Positions 34,651 to 43,997 of a stretch of 64,000 nt of DNA are shown piece by piece. The DNA is from CAYPTB01 sp964413535 (lineage in GTDB: Bacteria > Planctomycetota > UBA1135 > GCA-002686595). A model generated the notes under the pieces. That model was not told where the DNA came from. It did no database searches and saw nothing but the letters and a program-made list of their open reading frames with translations. The translations under genes and the position numbers were made by a program. The stretch covers positions 1 to 64,000 of the forward strand of contig CAYPTB010000049.1 in the NCBI GenBank assembly GCA_964413535.1, written 5' to 3'. Position 1 is the stretch's first letter, and every line of letters starts with the position of its first letter.

Positions 34651-36804
34651 CGCCCGGTCGCCGTTCACGGGGTCGAGCGCTCCGATCCCGCGCAGGAAGT
34701 CGTCGCTGAAGAGGAGCCGCTCGCTTCCCGCGTCGAAGGCGAGATCGTTGGCGCCGACGAGCGGACCCGCGCCCGTGACCTCGTCGGCGACGAGCGTCCG
34801 CATTCCGAGGTTCGCGACCGACAGGTCCATCTCGAGCACGTCGCGCCCGTCGTCGGAGAGCACGAAGGCGCGCTGGCCCGCCGGATCGAGCGCGAGCGAC
34901 ACGGCGGAAGGGAACGACGGCCCTTGGCCGCCGAGATTGCCGTCGGAGATCACCGTCTGCTGGCCGAGCATCGCGCCCGGAGCGAGATCGATCGCGATGA
35001 CCCGACCACTGCCTTGGCGGTCGAGGACCAGCGCGCGCGATGCCGAGTCGACGACGATCGCGACGGGGTCGTCGATCTCGTCGCTCGTTCCGATGCCGGG
35101 GCCGGCGAGGATCGTGCGCGCGAGCGTGGCGAGGTCGAGCGCGATCACCGAGTCGATGGCCGTGTCGACGAGGAGCAGTCGGTTGCCGGGAGCGTCGAAC
35201 GCGAAGGCCACCACGGTGACGATCGCGCCCCCGCCGTCCGCAGGCGCCGCGAGGGAGGTCCGCTCGCCCGAAGCGAGCGAGACCGCGAAGACCGACATGG
35301 CCCCCATCACGAACGCTCGTCCGCCCGCTTCGTCCAGCGCGAGGTCCGCGCCGTCGATGAAGTCGGGGCCGGACCCCACTCCGTTACCCGACACGATCGT
35401 GCGGTTGCCGGTGGCCGGATCGACGCGCACGAGCACGAGGGGTGTGCCGTGCAGGGCGAAGATCTGCTCCGCGGCCGGCGCGAAGGCCAGGTCGCGCAGA
35501 TCGGTGAAGCGCGCGCCCGTTCCGATCCCAGGCGTGCCGAGCTCGGTGCGGTTGCCGGTGGCGAGAGCCACTGCGAAGACCGCGCGCCGCGCGCTGTCGG
35601 CGACGAACAGCCGGTCGTTCGCGAGGTCGAGATCCATGCCCGCCGGACTCCCGAACGGGGTTCCCGTACCGACTTGCAGCGGGGCGACGAGATCCACGCC
35701 CGACAGGACGGTGCGGTCGCCGGCCGTGGGGCCCGCCAGCTCGACGTCGTAGACGAGCGTGGGACCCGCGTCGGCCACGAAGGCGCGCTGGTTGGGCGCG
35801 TCGAAGGCGATCGATGCGAGCAGGCCATAGGTGGGGCCGCCTCCGAGGGAGTTGCTCGATACGACGGTGCGGTCGCCGAAGGTGGGACCGACCTGCAAGT
35901 CGACGGCGACGACGCTGCTGGTACCCGAATCGACGATTAGCGCGCGCGGCAGCACGACCGAGTCGTCGAGCGCGACGTCGAGCGGCGTGGACAGCGCCGG
36001 CCCGGCGCCCGCCGTGATCGGATTCCCGCCCGAGATCAGCGTCTCGGCGCCGTTCGGCGGCGACATCAGATCCACCTCGTACAGCCCGTCGTCGTCCGTC
36101 GTGGGCGCGAGCGCCGTCGTGCCCAGGAGGCCGAGGTCGATCCCGCCGCCGGGCGAGCCGAGCGCGGCTCCGCTGCTGAGCTGCGTGCGGTTGCCGCTGC
36201 CCTGGTCCACCGCGAAGAGCGCTCCGTCGACGTCGAGGACGATGGCCTCGCCGGCCGCGGGGTCGAGGACGAGTCCCACGGGAGTCGGGATCACCGGGCC
36301 GTTGCCGACCGTATCGGACGACAGGATCGAGCGAACGCCGGTCGTGAGCGAGATCGACACGATGCCGAGTCCTCGGTCCGCCACCAGCAAGCGGTTCGCA
36401 GCCGTCTGGAAGCGCACGTCGCTCGGCTCCTCGAGCAGCGGTCCCCCGTTCACGACGCGCGACGCCACGAAGCTGAAGGTCGCGCCCGAGAGGTTCTCGA
36501 GCTCGATCTCGATCTCCGTCGTGCCCACGGGCGTCGCCACGTTCCCCGAGAAGGTCGCGAAGGCGTCGGTCGTGGTCGCGAGCACGCCGTTGATGCGCAC
36601 CGCCGCGAGGATCGAGGGGTTCACCGTCCGGCCGCGCACCGTCACCATCCCCTGATCCGTGACGGCGTTCGCCGGCGGGAAGGAGAGGACGGCCGGCGCT
36701 TGGGACCCGCCTCCGTCTCCGTTGCCGTCGCAGGCGACGAGGGAGCACGCCAAGGAGGCGAGCACGAGGAGGCTGGCGACGCGCGGGGCGGTGATCGTTC
36801 TCAT
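34636..36804 (-). CDS. Lipoprotein with a beta-propeller built of NHL/YVTN-like repeats
   Basis: 722 residues from the ATG at 36804 behind GGAAGG. The signal peptide ends in a lipobox, SLVAC, near residue 25. A short Ig-like segment follows (about 40-120, FPPANAVTDQGMVTVRGR). The rest repeats units with the pattern LALDxAGxRAFV, then xxVDLxxGxRTxLSG, about every 45-55 residues, typical of NHL- or YVTN-like propeller blades. More than one propeller is possible at this length. No catalytic residues. It probably sits on the envelope surface as a binding or scaffold protein. Confidence 0.87.
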   Translation of the reverse strand: MRTITAPRVASLLVLASLACSLVACDGNGDGGGSQAPAVLSFPPANAVTDQGMVTVRGRTVNPSILAAVRINGVLATTTDAFATFSGNVATPVGTTEIEIELENLSGATFSFVASRVVNGGPLLEEPSDVRFQTAANRLLVADRGLGIVSISLTTGVRSILSSDTVGNGPVIPTPVGLVLDPAAGEAIVLDVDGALFAVDQGSGNRTQLSSGAALGSPGGGIDLGLLGTTALAPTTDDDGLYEVDLMSPPNGAETLISGGNPITAGAGPALSTPLDVALDDSVVLPRALIVDSGTSSVVAVDLQVGPTFGDRTVVSSNSLGGGPTYGLLASIAFDAPNQRAFVADAGPTLVYDVELAGPTAGDRTVLSGVDLVAPLQVGTGTPFGSPAGMDLDLANDRLFVADSARRAVFAVALATGNRTELGTPGIGTGARFTDLRDLAFAPAAEQIFALHGTPLVLVRVDPATGNRTIVSGNGVGSGPDFIDGADLALDEAGGRAFVMGAMSVFAVSLASGERTSLAAPADGGGAIVTVVAFAFDAPGNRLLLVDTAIDSVIALDLATLARTILAGPGIGTSDEIDDPVAIVVDSASRALVLDRQGSGRVIAIDLAPGAMLGQQTVISDGNLGGQGPSFPSAVSLALDPAGQRAFVLSDDGRDVLEMDLSVANLGMRTLVADEVTGAGPLVGANDLAFDAGSERLLFSDDFLRGIGALDPVNGDRALLSK

Positions 36805-36891
36805 GCGGTTTCCTTCCCGGAGCGAGCTGGGCGCCACCGGCGAGCGAATGGTGGAAGCGCCCCTCCCACGGCAGAATGCTTCCCCCTAGCC

Positions 36892-37920
36892 GTGCAGTTC
36901 CAGGACTACTACGAGGTGCTGGGCGTCGCGCGCGACGCGAGCGCGGAGGACGTCAAGAAAGCCTATCGCCGTCTCGCGCTGAAGTGGCACCCCGATCGCC
37001 ATCCGGAAGCGGAACGCGAGGCGGCCCAGGTCGAGTTCAAGCGCGTGAACGAGGCTTACGAGGTCCTGTCGGATCCGGCCAAACGCGAGCGCTACGACCG
37101 CTTCGGCAAGGACTGGGAGCAGGGCCAGGAGTTCCGTCCGCCGCCCGGACAGCGAACGATGAACCGCGAGGAGTTCGAGCGCGCCTTCGGCGGCGGCTCG
37201 GGCTTCTCCGATTTCTTCTCGGAGATGTTCGGCGACATCTTCCGGCAGGACTTCGAGCGCCGCGAAGGGCGCCACGCGCGCTACCGCTATCGCGGCGCCG
37301 ACGTGCGCGCCGAGCTGCATCTTCCCGTGACCGCGGCGATCCGCGGAGGGAAGAGCACCTTCGAAGTACCGGCCTCCGTGGCCTGCCCGCGCTGCGGCGG
37401 TGTCGGGCTCGTCGACGATCACGTTTGCCCGACCTGCACCGGCCTCGGCAGCCTGCGCACGTCGAAGACGGTCGAGCTCGCGATCCCGGCCGAGGTGCGC
37501 GACGGCATGGTGCTGCGCTTGCGCGGCCTCGGCGAACCGGCCGACGGGACCGGCGAGAGCGGCGATCTGCACCTCACGCTGCGACTCGATTCGGACGAGA
37601 CCTATCGCGTGAACGGAGCCGACGTCGAGGGCGACGTGCCGGTCGCGCCCTGGGAAGCGGTCTTCGGCGCGAAGGCCGACGTCGTGACGCCGCGCGGAAA
37701 GGTCGTGCTCACGATCCCGTCCGGCAGTCGGTCCGGCGCGAGGCTGTGCCTGCGCGAGCAAGGCCTCGCCGACGGACGCGGCGGTCGCGGCGACTTCCAC
37801 GCGGTGCTGCGCATGGTCCTGCCGAAGGACCTGACGCCGCGCCAGAGCGAGCTCCTGCGCGAGCTCGCTTCCGCGAGCGCCGACGCCGTCACGGGTGGAG
37901 CGCGGAGGACGGCGACGTGA
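36892..37920 (+). CDS. DnaJ/CbpA-type co-chaperone with half a zinc finger
   Basis: 342 residues from a GTG at 36892. The J-domain (about 3-70) has DYYEVLGV, the HPD triad in KWHPDRHP, and YEVLSDPAKRERYD. A Gly/Phe-rich linker follows. The central region carries only two CxxCxGxG-type units (CPRCGGVG and CPTCTGLG) where full DnaJ has four, so it can hold one zinc ion at most. Two C-terminal beta-domains follow. It stimulates Hsp70 (DnaK) and hands over unfolded proteins. A CbpM-like gene overlaps its stop. Confidence 0.92.
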   Translation: MQFQDYYEVLGVARDASAEDVKKAYRRLALKWHPDRHPEAEREAAQVEFKRVNEAYEVLSDPAKRERYDRFGKDWEQGQEFRPPPGQRTMNREEFERAFGGGSGFSDFFSEMFGDIFRQDFERREGRHARYRYRGADVRAELHLPVTAAIRGGKSTFEVPASVACPRCGGVGLVDDHVCPTCTGLGSLRTSKTVELAIPAEVRDGMVLRLRGLGEPADGTGESGDLHLTLRLDSDETYRVNGADVEGDVPVAPWEAVFGAKADVVTPRGKVVLTIPSGSRSGARLCLREQGLADGRGGRGDFHAVLRMVLPKDLTPRQSELLRELASASADAVTGGARRTAT

Positions 37921-38186
37921 GAGCGCCCGAGCTCGTCATCCACGGTCAGGTCTACCTCACGCTCGAGACCCTGGCGAGCTGCTACGAGGTGGAAGTCGTG
38001 TGGATCGAGGAAGTGTACGAGCATGGATTGCTCGGTCGCGGGGAGGCGATCGAGGGCTCGATCGCGGTCGCGGCCGCGATGCTCGATCGTTTCGCGCGGA
38101 TCCTCCAGCTCCACCGCCAGCAGGGGATCAACGTCGCGGGCATCGCGACGCTCTTCGCGCTCGGCGAGAACCTCCGCGACGACTGA
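37917..38186 (+). CDS. cbpM: CbpM-like chaperone modulator
   Basis: 89 residues from a GTG whose GTGA overlaps the DnaJ-like stop, with GGAGGA upstream. The N-terminus has a MerR-like helix-turn-helix arrangement (LTLETLASCYEVEVVWIEEV), and the rest is helical (AAAMLDRFARILQLHRQQG). CbpM in E. coli binds the J-domain of CbpA and inhibits it; the same gene order and overlap support that role here. No other function is suggested. Confidence 0.88.
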   Translation: MRAPELVIHGQVYLTLETLASCYEVEVVWIEEVYEHGLLGRGEAIEGSIAVAAAMLDRFARILQLHRQQGINVAGIATLFALGENLRDD

Positions 38187-38219
38187 GCCGCGTTCGTCGC
38201 CGACGTCTCCGGTGAGGAG

Positions 38220-38241
38220 CGCGTCGATTCTTCTCGACGCG
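38220..38241 (+). terminator. Hairpin after the dnaJ-like/cbpM operon
   Basis: CGCGTCGA and TCGACGCG pair exactly around a six-base loop. It lies 34 bases past the cbpM stop. Confidence 0.5.
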
Positions 38242-38285
38242 TACCGACTCGAGTCGCCGGACGCTCAGCTCGCCGTTCGCGTGGG

Positions 38286-41200
38286 ATGTGCGATCTCGAT
38301 CGCGCGCGATCGCACGGGAAGTCATCCTTTCGTGGCCCTTACCGGGTCTTCGAAACCGTTCTCGTATGTCGTTCTAGAGACGTCGGCTTCAACGGCTCCC
38401 GGAGAACGATCCTGCACTTCGCGATCATCCTGCTCGGAACACTCGGCCTGGGTTCTTCGACCTACGACGACACGGAACGCGCCGTCCTCGGCGAACGTGT
38501 TCGTCCGCTCCTCGCGCGTTGCACGGAATGCCACGGAGCCGAGAAGGCGAAGAACGGCCTGCGACTGGATCGGCGCGAGTTCGCCCTGAGCGGCGGACAC
38601 GCGGGCCCGGCGTTCGTTTCGGGTGACCCGGACGCGAGCGAGCTGATCCGACGCATCGAGGCCGACGACCCGCTCGACGTCATGCCGCCCTCCGGAAGGG
38701 TCGGTCTCGCGCGCGAAGAACGCTTGCTCCTGCGGAGCTGGATCGAAGTCGGCGCGCCATGGCCGAGCGGCCTCGTGCGCGCGGGTGCGCTCGCGGACGA
38801 TGTAGAAACCTCCGAGGACGCGCTGCACTGGGCCTATCGGCCCGTCGTTCGCCACGAGCCCCCCGACGTCGCTCCGGACGACCTAGCGCGCAATCCGATC
38901 GACGCCTTCGTCCTCGCGCGGTTGGCGCGAGAGGGGATCCGGGCTTCGGACGAAGCTCCGCGTCACGTCCTCGTCCGGCGCCTGCACCAGGATCTGCTCG
39001 GTCTACCGCCCACGCCCGAAGCGGTGCAGGCGTTCGAGGAAGACCAGTCGCCCGACGCCTACGAGCGTCTGGTCGACGCGCTGCTCGCATCGCCGCACTT
39101 CGGCGAGCGATGGGCGCGACACTGGCTCGACCGCGCGCGCTACGCCGACTCCGACGGCTACGAGAAGGACAATCCGCGACCCAATGCGTGGATCTTCCGC
39201 GACTGGGTGATCGACGCGATCAACGCCGACCTCCCGTACGACGAGTTCACGATCGAGCAGCTCGCCGGCGACCTGTTGCCCGAAGCGACCCCGAGCCAAC
39301 GCATTGCCACGGCCTTCCACCGGCAGACTCTCACGAACCGCGAAGGAGGAATCGACGAGGAGGAGTTCCGGGTGGCGGCCGTGCTCGACCGCGTCGACAC
39401 GACGGGCTCGGTGTGGCTCGGCTTGACGGTCGGATGCGCCCAGTGTCACGACCACAAGTTCGACCGGTTCAGCCAAGAAGACTACTACCGGCTCTACGCC
39501 TTCTTCGACAACGCCGACGAAGTGGATCGCGCGTTGCCGCCGACATCGGGCCAGCGCGGACGGCCCGATCCTCTGGAGATCGCGAGGCTCGCGGAAGCCG
39601 ATGCTTGGCGCGCGCAACGGGACGCGGCCGAGGCCGAGCTCGCCGCCGTCGCCTCGACCGTCGAAGGCGACTTCCTGCGCTGGGCCGAAGGCCTGCGCGC
39701 GACCTACGGGAAGATCGCCATTCGCGCTCGCGCGCCGGCGCTCGAGATCGCGCCGAGCGCAGCGACGTCCTCGGGCGAGACTCCGCTCGAGATCCTTCCC
39801 GACGGCTCGTTCCTGACCCAGGGCGCAAAGAAGCGGGGCGTCGACCGCTACACCGTGACCTTCCCGATGAAGCTCCAGAGTCTCACGGGCTTCGAGCTCG
39901 AGACACTGCGGCATCCGTCCCTGCCCCGCGGTGGACCGGGTCGCGGAGCCGAGGGCGAATTCGTCCTGTCGAATGCTCGCGTGGAAATCTCGGTCAGTCA
40001 GGGCAAGGGAAAGCCGGATGCTCGATTCAAGCTTCGGCCGGTCCGCGCGCGCTACTTCGGGCCCGAGACGAACGCCCCGGTCTCGACCGCGATCGACGAC
40101 GACGAGAAGAGCGGATTCGGACCCGGCAGCCCGGGCGCCGAGAACACGATCCGCTTCTATTTGGACAAGCCGCTCGTCTACCAGGGAAGGTATGACCTCG
40201 GGATCCTCCTCACCACGGCGGCGGGCGGAGGCCGGAACCTCGGGAGCTTCAGGGTTCGTCCCCTGACCGAACCCGATCCGTGGGGCGACCTCGCCGAGGA
40301 GGTGCGCCGACCTCTCTCCGTGCTCCTCGCTTCGCCGGAGGGCGACGATGCCGCGCTGGCGGAGCTGCGCGCAGTCTTCCACGGAGCGAACCCGATCACG
40401 AAGGGCGCGTTCGAGCGGCTCGCGGAGCTCGATGCACGAGAGCCCGCGTCGCACCAAGTGGAAGTGGCCGTCCTGGCGGAGCGCGAGCACGCGCGGCGTA
40501 CGAGCCACGTCCTCCTGCGCGGTGACTTCCTCCGACCGGGGAAGGCGGTCGAGCCGGACGTCCCCGCGACGCTCCCGCCGCTCGCGCCCCGCGTGCGGGG
40601 GCGCGAGCCCGATCGGCTGGATCTCGCCCGTTGGCTCGTCGATCCTACCCATCCGCTGACGTCGCGCGTGGCCGTCAACCAGATCTGGGAGCACCTGTTC
40701 GGAGAGGGGATCGTGCCCACGATCGACGACTTCGGCGTGCGCGGCGAGCCGCCGACGCACCCCGAGCTCCTCGACTGGCTGGCTTCCGAGTTCATCCGCT
40801 TGGACTGGAGCCGCAAGGCGCTCCTGCGCACGATCGTCACCTCCGCGACGTACCGCCGCGCGTCGGAGCACCGCACCGATCTCGTCGACGTCGATCCCGA
40901 CAACCGCTTGCTGGCCCGTCAGAGCCGCCGGCGCCTCGACGCCGAGCTCGTGCGCGATCAGTTCCTGTCCGCGGCAAGCGTGCTCTCGGAGAAGATCGGC
41001 GGACCGAGCGTGTTCCCGCCCCTTCCCAATGGTTTCCTCGACGTGCGGAGCGCGTACGCGCTGCAGTGGGAAGTGAGCGAGGGCGAGGATCGCTACCGCC
41101 GGGGTCTGTACACCTTCGTCAAACGCACCGCGCCGCACCCCACGCTCTCCGTCTTCGACTGTCCCTCGGCAAACCGGACGGCGGCATCGCGCCGCACCTC

Positions 41201-41540
41201 CAACACGCCGCTGCAGGCGCTCACCACGCTGAACAACACGGTGTTCCACGAGGCATCCCAGGCCTTCGCCGACCTGTTGCTCGAATGCGCTTCGAGCGAC
41301 GAAGAGCGCTTGGACCAGGCCTTCCTGCGCACGGTGTCGCGAGTCCCGTCGGACGGGGAACGCGAACGTCTCCAAGACTTGCTCGCCGAGGCGAGCGACT
41401 GGTACCGCGAGCACCCTCTCGACGCGGAGAAGATGGCGCTGAGCGGGAGCATGCCGGACGTTCCGATTCACGAGCGCGCGGCTTGGGTCGCGACCGCGCG
41501 CGTGATCTTGAACCTCGACGAGAGTCTGACGCGCCAATAG
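38286..41540 (+). CDS. PSCyt1-DUF1549-DUF1553 protein (planctomycete cytochrome-type)
   Basis: Up to 1084 residues. Drawn from the first in-frame ATG, but a CTG at 38412 preceded by GGAG seven bases upstream would place a signal peptide (HFAIILLGTLGLGSS) at the very N-terminus and may be the true start. A PSCyt1 domain follows, with the heme site CTECH near residue 80, then DUF1549 (about 190-400, with a second CAQCH), a beta-rich insert, and DUF1553 (about 760-1040). These proteins are a hallmark of planctomycetes and sit beside DUF1501 genes, as here. A role in polysaccharide or sulfate-ester breakdown has been proposed but is unproven. The two CxxCH sites suggest c-type heme. Confidence 0.93.
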   Translation: MCDLDRARSHGKSSFRGPYRVFETVLVCRSRDVGFNGSRRTILHFAIILLGTLGLGSSTYDDTERAVLGERVRPLLARCTECHGAEKAKNGLRLDRREFALSGGHAGPAFVSGDPDASELIRRIEADDPLDVMPPSGRVGLAREERLLLRSWIEVGAPWPSGLVRAGALADDVETSEDALHWAYRPVVRHEPPDVAPDDLARNPIDAFVLARLAREGIRASDEAPRHVLVRRLHQDLLGLPPTPEAVQAFEEDQSPDAYERLVDALLASPHFGERWARHWLDRARYADSDGYEKDNPRPNAWIFRDWVIDAINADLPYDEFTIEQLAGDLLPEATPSQRIATAFHRQTLTNREGGIDEEEFRVAAVLDRVDTTGSVWLGLTVGCAQCHDHKFDRFSQEDYYRLYAFFDNADEVDRALPPTSGQRGRPDPLEIARLAEADAWRAQRDAAEAELAAVASTVEGDFLRWAEGLRATYGKIAIRARAPALEIAPSAATSSGETPLEILPDGSFLTQGAKKRGVDRYTVTFPMKLQSLTGFELETLRHPSLPRGGPGRGAEGEFVLSNARVEISVSQGKGKPDARFKLRPVRARYFGPETNAPVSTAIDDDEKSGFGPGSPGAENTIRFYLDKPLVYQGRYDLGILLTTAAGGGRNLGSFRVRPLTEPDPWGDLAEEVRRPLSVLLASPEGDDAALAELRAVFHGANPITKGAFERLAELDAREPASHQVEVAVLAEREHARRTSHVLLRGDFLRPGKAVEPDVPATLPPLAPRVRGREPDRLDLARWLVDPTHPLTSRVAVNQIWEHLFGEGIVPTIDDFGVRGEPPTHPELLDWLASEFIRLDWSRKALLRTIVTSATYRRASEHRTDLVDVDPDNRLLARQSRRRLDAELVRDQFLSAASVLSEKIGGPSVFPPLPNGFLDVRSAYALQWEVSEGEDRYRRGLYTFVKRTAPHPTLSVFDCPSANRTAASRRTSNTPLQALTTLNNTVFHEASQAFADLLLECASSDEERLDQAFLRTVSRVPSDGERERLQDLLAEASDWYREHPLDAEKMALSGSMPDVPIHERAAWVATARVILNLDESLTRQ

Positions 41541-41555
41541 CCGGTGCCGGCCGCC

Positions 41556-43076
41556 ATGACTCCCGAAGACCTGCGAGCGAGCTTCGAGCGCCGGGTCGCG
41601 CTCGATCGGCGCTCGTTCCTCTTGGGCTCGGCCAGCGGGCTCGGACTGGTCGCGCTCGGCTCCCTGCTGCGCGCGGACGGTCTCCTCGCTGACCGCGACG
41701 GCGAGCGGGCGCTCGGGGACGACGGCCTCCCGGATCCCACGCGCCCCCGCGCGCCGCACTTCGCCCCGCGCGCGAAGAGCTGCATCTTCTTGTTCATGGC
41801 GGGCGGGCCGAGCCAGTTCGACCTCTTCGATCCCAAGCCCAGGCTCGACCAGCTCGACGGCAGGCCGCTCCCCGCGAGTTTCGTCGAGAACGTGCGCTTC
41901 GCCTTCATCCAGAAGGAGACGGCGGTGCTCAAGGGAACGGGTGTCCGCTTCGCCAAGCACGGCGCGTGCGGCATGGAGCTCTCGGACCTCGTTCCCAACA
42001 TCGCGCGGCACGCCGACAAGCTGCTCCTCGTCCGTTCGATGCACACCGATCAGTTCAACCACCATCCCGCGCAACTCACGCTGCAGTGCGGCCGAGGGAC
42101 CTTCGGCCTGCCGGCGTTCGGCTCGTGGGTCCTGTACGGTCTGGGGAGCGAGCAGCGCGACCTGCCGGGCTACGTCGTGCTCACCGCCGGCGGCGGCTCG
42201 AGCGGCGGCTCCACGCTCTGGCAGAGCGGCTTCCTGCCGTCGACCTACGCCGGCGTTCCCTTCCGGAGCCAAGGCGACGCCGTGCTCGACCTCGAGAACC
42301 CGCCGGGGATTTCGCCAAGGATGCAGCGCGCGGGACTCGATGCCCTGCGCGACTTGAACCTCGCCCGCTATCACGAAGTCCTCGACCCGGAGATCGCGAG
42401 CCGCGTCGCGAACTACGAGCTCGCGTTCCGCATGCAGAGCGCCGCGGGCGACCTCATCGACCTCTCCAGCGAGCCTCGAGCCGTTCTCGACCTGTACGGC
42501 GTCGACCGCCAGGACCCGGAGATCGTGGCGGACCGCCCGGGCGGACCGGGTCAGTACCGCTCGTTCGCAGCGAGCTGTCTGCTCGCGCGCCGTCTCGTGC
42601 AGCGCGGGGTGCGCTTCGTCAACCTGATCCACTCCTCGTGGGACCACCATTCCAACCTCGACGTCGAGCTCGGCTTCAATGCGCGCATGGCCGACCAGCC
42701 GATCGCCGCGTTGCTCGAGGACCTCGAGCGCACCGGTCTCTTGGACGAGACCCTGGTCGTGTTCGCGGGCGAGTTCGGGCGGACCCCGCTGGGCGAGAAT
42801 CGGCTGGGCGCCGAACCGAACACGGGCCGCGACCATCATCCCGGCGCGTTCAGCATCTTCATGGCCGGCGGCGGGTTGAAGCGCGGGATGGTGCACGGCG
42901 CCACGGACGAGCTGGGCTGGGCGCCCGTCTCGGACCCCGTGCACGTGAACGACTTCCACGCGACGCTGCTCCACCTGTTCGGGCTCGACCACGAGCGCCT
43001 CACCTACCGCCACCAAGGCCGCGACTTCCGCCTGACGGACGTCGCCGGACGCGTGATCGACGACTGGATCGCGTGA
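41556..43076 (+). CDS. DUF1501 family Tat-exported protein
   Basis: 506 residues. The ATG at 41556 gives the twin-arginine signal DRRSFLLGSASGLGLVALG at a normal distance from the N-terminus; a GTG at 41544 would add four residues. The DUF1501 domain belongs to the alkaline-phosphatase-like fold, with FLFMAGGPSQFDLFDPKP, NLIHSSWDHHSNLDVEL, TLVVFAGEFGRTP and the RDHHPGAFS segment near the end holding probable metal ligands. It starts 15 bases after the DUF1549/1553 stop, so both are one operon. The two proteins probably work together outside the membrane. The substrate is unknown. Confidence 0.94.
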   Translation: MTPEDLRASFERRVALDRRSFLLGSASGLGLVALGSLLRADGLLADRDGERALGDDGLPDPTRPRAPHFAPRAKSCIFLFMAGGPSQFDLFDPKPRLDQLDGRPLPASFVENVRFAFIQKETAVLKGTGVRFAKHGACGMELSDLVPNIARHADKLLLVRSMHTDQFNHHPAQLTLQCGRGTFGLPAFGSWVLYGLGSEQRDLPGYVVLTAGGGSSGGSTLWQSGFLPSTYAGVPFRSQGDAVLDLENPPGISPRMQRAGLDALRDLNLARYHEVLDPEIASRVANYELAFRMQSAAGDLIDLSSEPRAVLDLYGVDRQDPEIVADRPGGPGQYRSFAASCLLARRLVQRGVRFVNLIHSSWDHHSNLDVELGFNARMADQPIAALLEDLERTGLLDETLVVFAGEFGRTPLGENRLGAEPNTGRDHHPGAFSIFMAGGGLKRGMVHGATDELGWAPVSDPVHVNDFHATLLHLFGLDHERLTYRHQGRDFRLTDVAGRVIDDWIA

Positions 43077-43149
43077 GCGCGGATCCCGGCAATCCCCACC
43101 GCTCGGCCCGCGCTGCGAGCCCCGGCTTTCGGGACGGCCTTCGCGGTGC

Positions 43150-43155
43150 TAGAGT
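43150..43155 (+). promoter_or_regulatory. -10-like element TAGAGT of the cobalamin-riboswitch operon
   Basis: GCTAGAGTCGCC lies just before the aptamer, at a distance fitting transcription start near 43162. Confidence 0.5.
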
Positions 43156-43164
43156 CGCCGCCTA

Positions 43165-43310
43165 GCCCCCCGGGTACGGAAGTGAGGTGCGATGCCTCCG
43201 CGGACCCGCCGCTGTGAGCGCTGACGAAAGTCCCAGAACGAGCCACTGGCGCGCTGCGCTGGGAAGGCAGGACCGGTAGGACGACGCGCGAGCCAGAAGA
43301 CGGCCCGGGA
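43165..43310 (+). promoter_or_regulatory. Cobalamin (adenosylcobalamin-type) riboswitch
   Basis: The conserved cobalamin-aptamer blocks appear in order: GAGGTGCGATGCCTCCGCGG near 43184, CCCGCCGCTGTGA, GCCACTGG, CTGGGAAGGC, and the B12-box-like AGCCAGAAGACGGC around 43291. Spacing fits a class I aptamer. The expression platform (43311-43355) has a stretch (CGTCCTC) that could mask the GGAGG ribosome site at 43342-43346, so translational control is the likely mode. It precedes the DUF6580-like gene by 45 bases. Such riboswitches turn off genes for B12 synthesis or uptake when B12 is plentiful. Confidence 0.9.
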
Positions 43311-43355
43311 CGGCCCGTTCGTTTCGTCCTCTCGGGTCCCACGGAGGCAAGCGTC

Positions 43356-43997
43356 ATGGCTCCCAACGTTCGATCGAGCACGCCGCCTGCGGCCGCTCGC
43401 GTCCCCGTTCACGATGCGCTCGCGAGCTCCGGCTCGTCCCAGCGCGTCACGCCCCGCGTCCTCGTGCTCACCGGCTTCGTCCTGGCCGCCGTCGCTGCGC
43501 GCCTGCTGCCGCATCCGCCGAACTTCACGCCCATCGGCGCAGTCGCGCTCTTTGCCGGCGCCACGTTCGCGGGCCGGCGCGCGGCTTTCGGCGTTCCGTT
43601 GCTCGCGATGCTCGTGAGCGACCTCGCTCTCGAGTGGACGACCGGTGCCGGACTCCACGGATTCCTGCCCATCGTCTACGCGCTCTTCGCGGCGAGCGTG
43701 TGGGGCGGGCGGCGCTTCCTCGCCGAGGCGCGCGGACCGCTGCGCGTCCTCGCAGCGTGCGGCGCATCCGCCACGCTCTTCTACCTCGTCTCGAACACGG
43801 CGGTCTGGGCGGGTCCGGGTGACTATCCGCACACGCTGGGGGGTCTGCTCCAGTCGCTGGGCGCGGCACTGCCGTTCTACCGCAACGATCTCCTCGGACA
43901 CGTCGTCTTCTCCGCTGCGTTGTTCGGCGCGCTGGCGTGGTCCGAGCGACGCTTCCCCGCGCTGCTGCCGCGCGTCGTCACGAGCTCGGTGTCGTGA
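43356..43997 (+). CDS. DUF6580-type membrane protein under cobalamin control
   Basis: 213 residues, ATG behind GGAGG. About six membrane helices, with AAVAARLLPHPPNFTPIGAV near residue 45 and LVSDLALEW at about 90 matching the DUF6580 putative transport family; SNTAVW and YRNDLLGHVVFSA follow. The N-terminal 30 residues are Ser/Ala-rich and probably cytoplasmic. The riboswitch makes uptake of B12, cobinamide or a B12 building block the best guess. It resembles the integral (S) components of ECF transporters in size and topology. No ATPase or T component is nearby. Confidence 0.88.
   Translation: MAPNVRSSTPPAAARVPVHDALASSGSSQRVTPRVLVLTGFVLAAVAARLLPHPPNFTPIGAVALFAGATFAGRRAAFGVPLLAMLVSDLALEWTTGAGLHGFLPIVYALFAASVWGGRRFLAEARGPLRVLAACGASATLFYLVSNTAVWAGPGDYPHTLGGLLQSLGAALPFYRNDLLGHVVFSAALFGALAWSERRFPALLPRVVTSSVS

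Noticed and set aside
39003..43016. A 1337-codon minus-strand open frame opposite the DUF1549 and DUF1501 genes
   Set aside because: Composition is Arg/Glu/Val/Ala shadow of the plus-strand genes, which carry clear domains. No domain is recognisable in the antisense frame.
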